DNA of 32,207 nt from Hellea sp. (lineage in GTDB: Bacteria > Pseudomonadota > Alphaproteobacteria > Caulobacterales > Maricaulaceae). The position numbers and the translations under genes are program-made. A model generated the notes under the pieces. The model saw only the letters and a list, made by a program, of their open reading frames with translations, did no database searches and had not been told where the DNA came from. This document shows, piece by piece, positions 31,908 through 32,207 of the stretch (positions are counted from its first letter, which is position 1; every line of letters starts with the position of its first letter). The stretch is from NCBI GenBank assembly GCA_020629135.1, contig JAHDDX010000029.1, forward strand, positions 1 to 32,207, written 5' to 3'.

Positions 31908-32207
31908 TCACGATGCCTTTTTTGAGGCCGAAATCGCCGCCTGCGCGGCCGCCAAACGGGCTATGGGGACGCGATATGGGGAGCATGAGACGTAATTCAA
32001 CCCCGTATTGTGGCAAAAAGCGATAGAAGCGGGATCACCGCCATGTTCGCCACAAATCCCCATTTTCAGCCCGGAATTGACGGATTTACCGCGTTCTGCC
32101 GCAATTTTGATGAGGTCACCAACCCCGTCTTGATCCAGCGTGACAAAGGGATCTTTTTCCATAATCCCCTGTGAAACATAATCTGGCAAAAATTTACCGG
32201 CATCATC
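31908..32207 (-). CDS. ppdK: Pyruvate phosphate dikinase, C-terminal 99 residues (5' part outside window)
   Basis: The frame is open to the right edge. It shows the C-terminal PEP-binding barrel: [13 protein letters not shown] (metal and PEP loop) and [20 protein letters not shown], whose cysteine is the catalytic acid conserved in PPDK and PEP synthase enzymes I. The GD-x-ASI spacing and CSPYRVP ending favour pyruvate phosphate dikinase (ATP + pyruvate + phosphate to AMP + PEP + diphosphate) over PEP synthase. The stop is at 31908-31910, followed by a CtrA-type box. Confidence 0.92.
   Translation of the reverse strand, partial: DDAGKFLPDYVSQGIMEKDPFVTLDQDGVGDLIKIAAERGKSVNSGLKMGICGEHGGDPASIAFCHNTGLNYVSCSPYRVPIARLAAAQAAISASKKAS

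Overview
This window reads as chromosomal DNA of an alphaproteobacterium, most likely a marine, stalked-lineage relative (Caulobacterales/Maricaulales or Hyphomonadaceae type). The support is gene content and order: a tight hemY-like / mitofilin-like / hemD / hemC block divergent from tsaD-gpsA-yciI, a System I cytochrome c maturation operon, a SleB-type cell wall hydrolase, a pyruvate phosphate dikinase end, and one exact CtrA-type box (TTAA-N7-TTAA). The genus is inference; no rRNA or other taxonomic marker is present.

Layout. 1-512: truncated RNA ligase. 759-1223: SRPBCC protein. 1456-3639: a small operon (membrane protein, XRE regulator, beta-lactamase-fold serine hydrolase) behind a tandem 21-bp-phased operator. 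3641-6181 (minus): YbdK-type carboxylate-amine ligase, N-formylglutamate amidohydrolase, MsrA. 6260-6537: promoter, an orphan 5' half of tRNA-Ser followed by three hairpins, then an intact tRNA-Ser(GGA). 6587-9776: a membrane-anchored winged-helix regulator divergent from a secreted lectin-like protein and a secreted metallo-beta-lactamase-fold hydrolase. 9800-13877: a sulfur module (SulP permease, DSP-type phosphatase/sulfurtransferase, ETHE1-like persulfide dioxygenase, and divergent YeeE/YedE halves). 13936-18268: ccmF-ccmG-ccmH-ccmI and an exported rhodanese-like protein. 18285-20135: orphan sensor histidine kinase.

20250-24478 is the most interesting region: on the minus strand a LuxR receptor, a LuxI-type acyl-homoserine-lactone synthase, an unrecognised 88-residue protein, a phytanoyl-CoA dioxygenase-like Fe(II)/2-oxoglutarate oxygenase and a cytochrome P450. 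The last four are coupled by 1-nt gaps or short overlaps, so two oxidative tailoring enzymes are co-translated with the signal synthase. A GC-rich palindrome lies where a lux box would be, and the luxI start codon sits in a hairpin whose loop carries the Shine-Dalgarno sequence. I propose a self-contained quorum-sensing and oxidative tailoring cassette. What the oxygenases act on (the AHL itself, its acyl precursor or another metabolite) cannot be read from sequence.

24600-32207 is housekeeping: haem synthesis, tRNA t6A modification, phospholipid precursor synthesis, a cell wall hydrolase and the 3' end of ppdK. No insertion sequence, CRISPR array, prophage or rRNA was seen. No gene-free stretch exceeds 300 bases; the longest (1224-1511, 513-758, 6182-6446, 24356-24599) are described in the entries.
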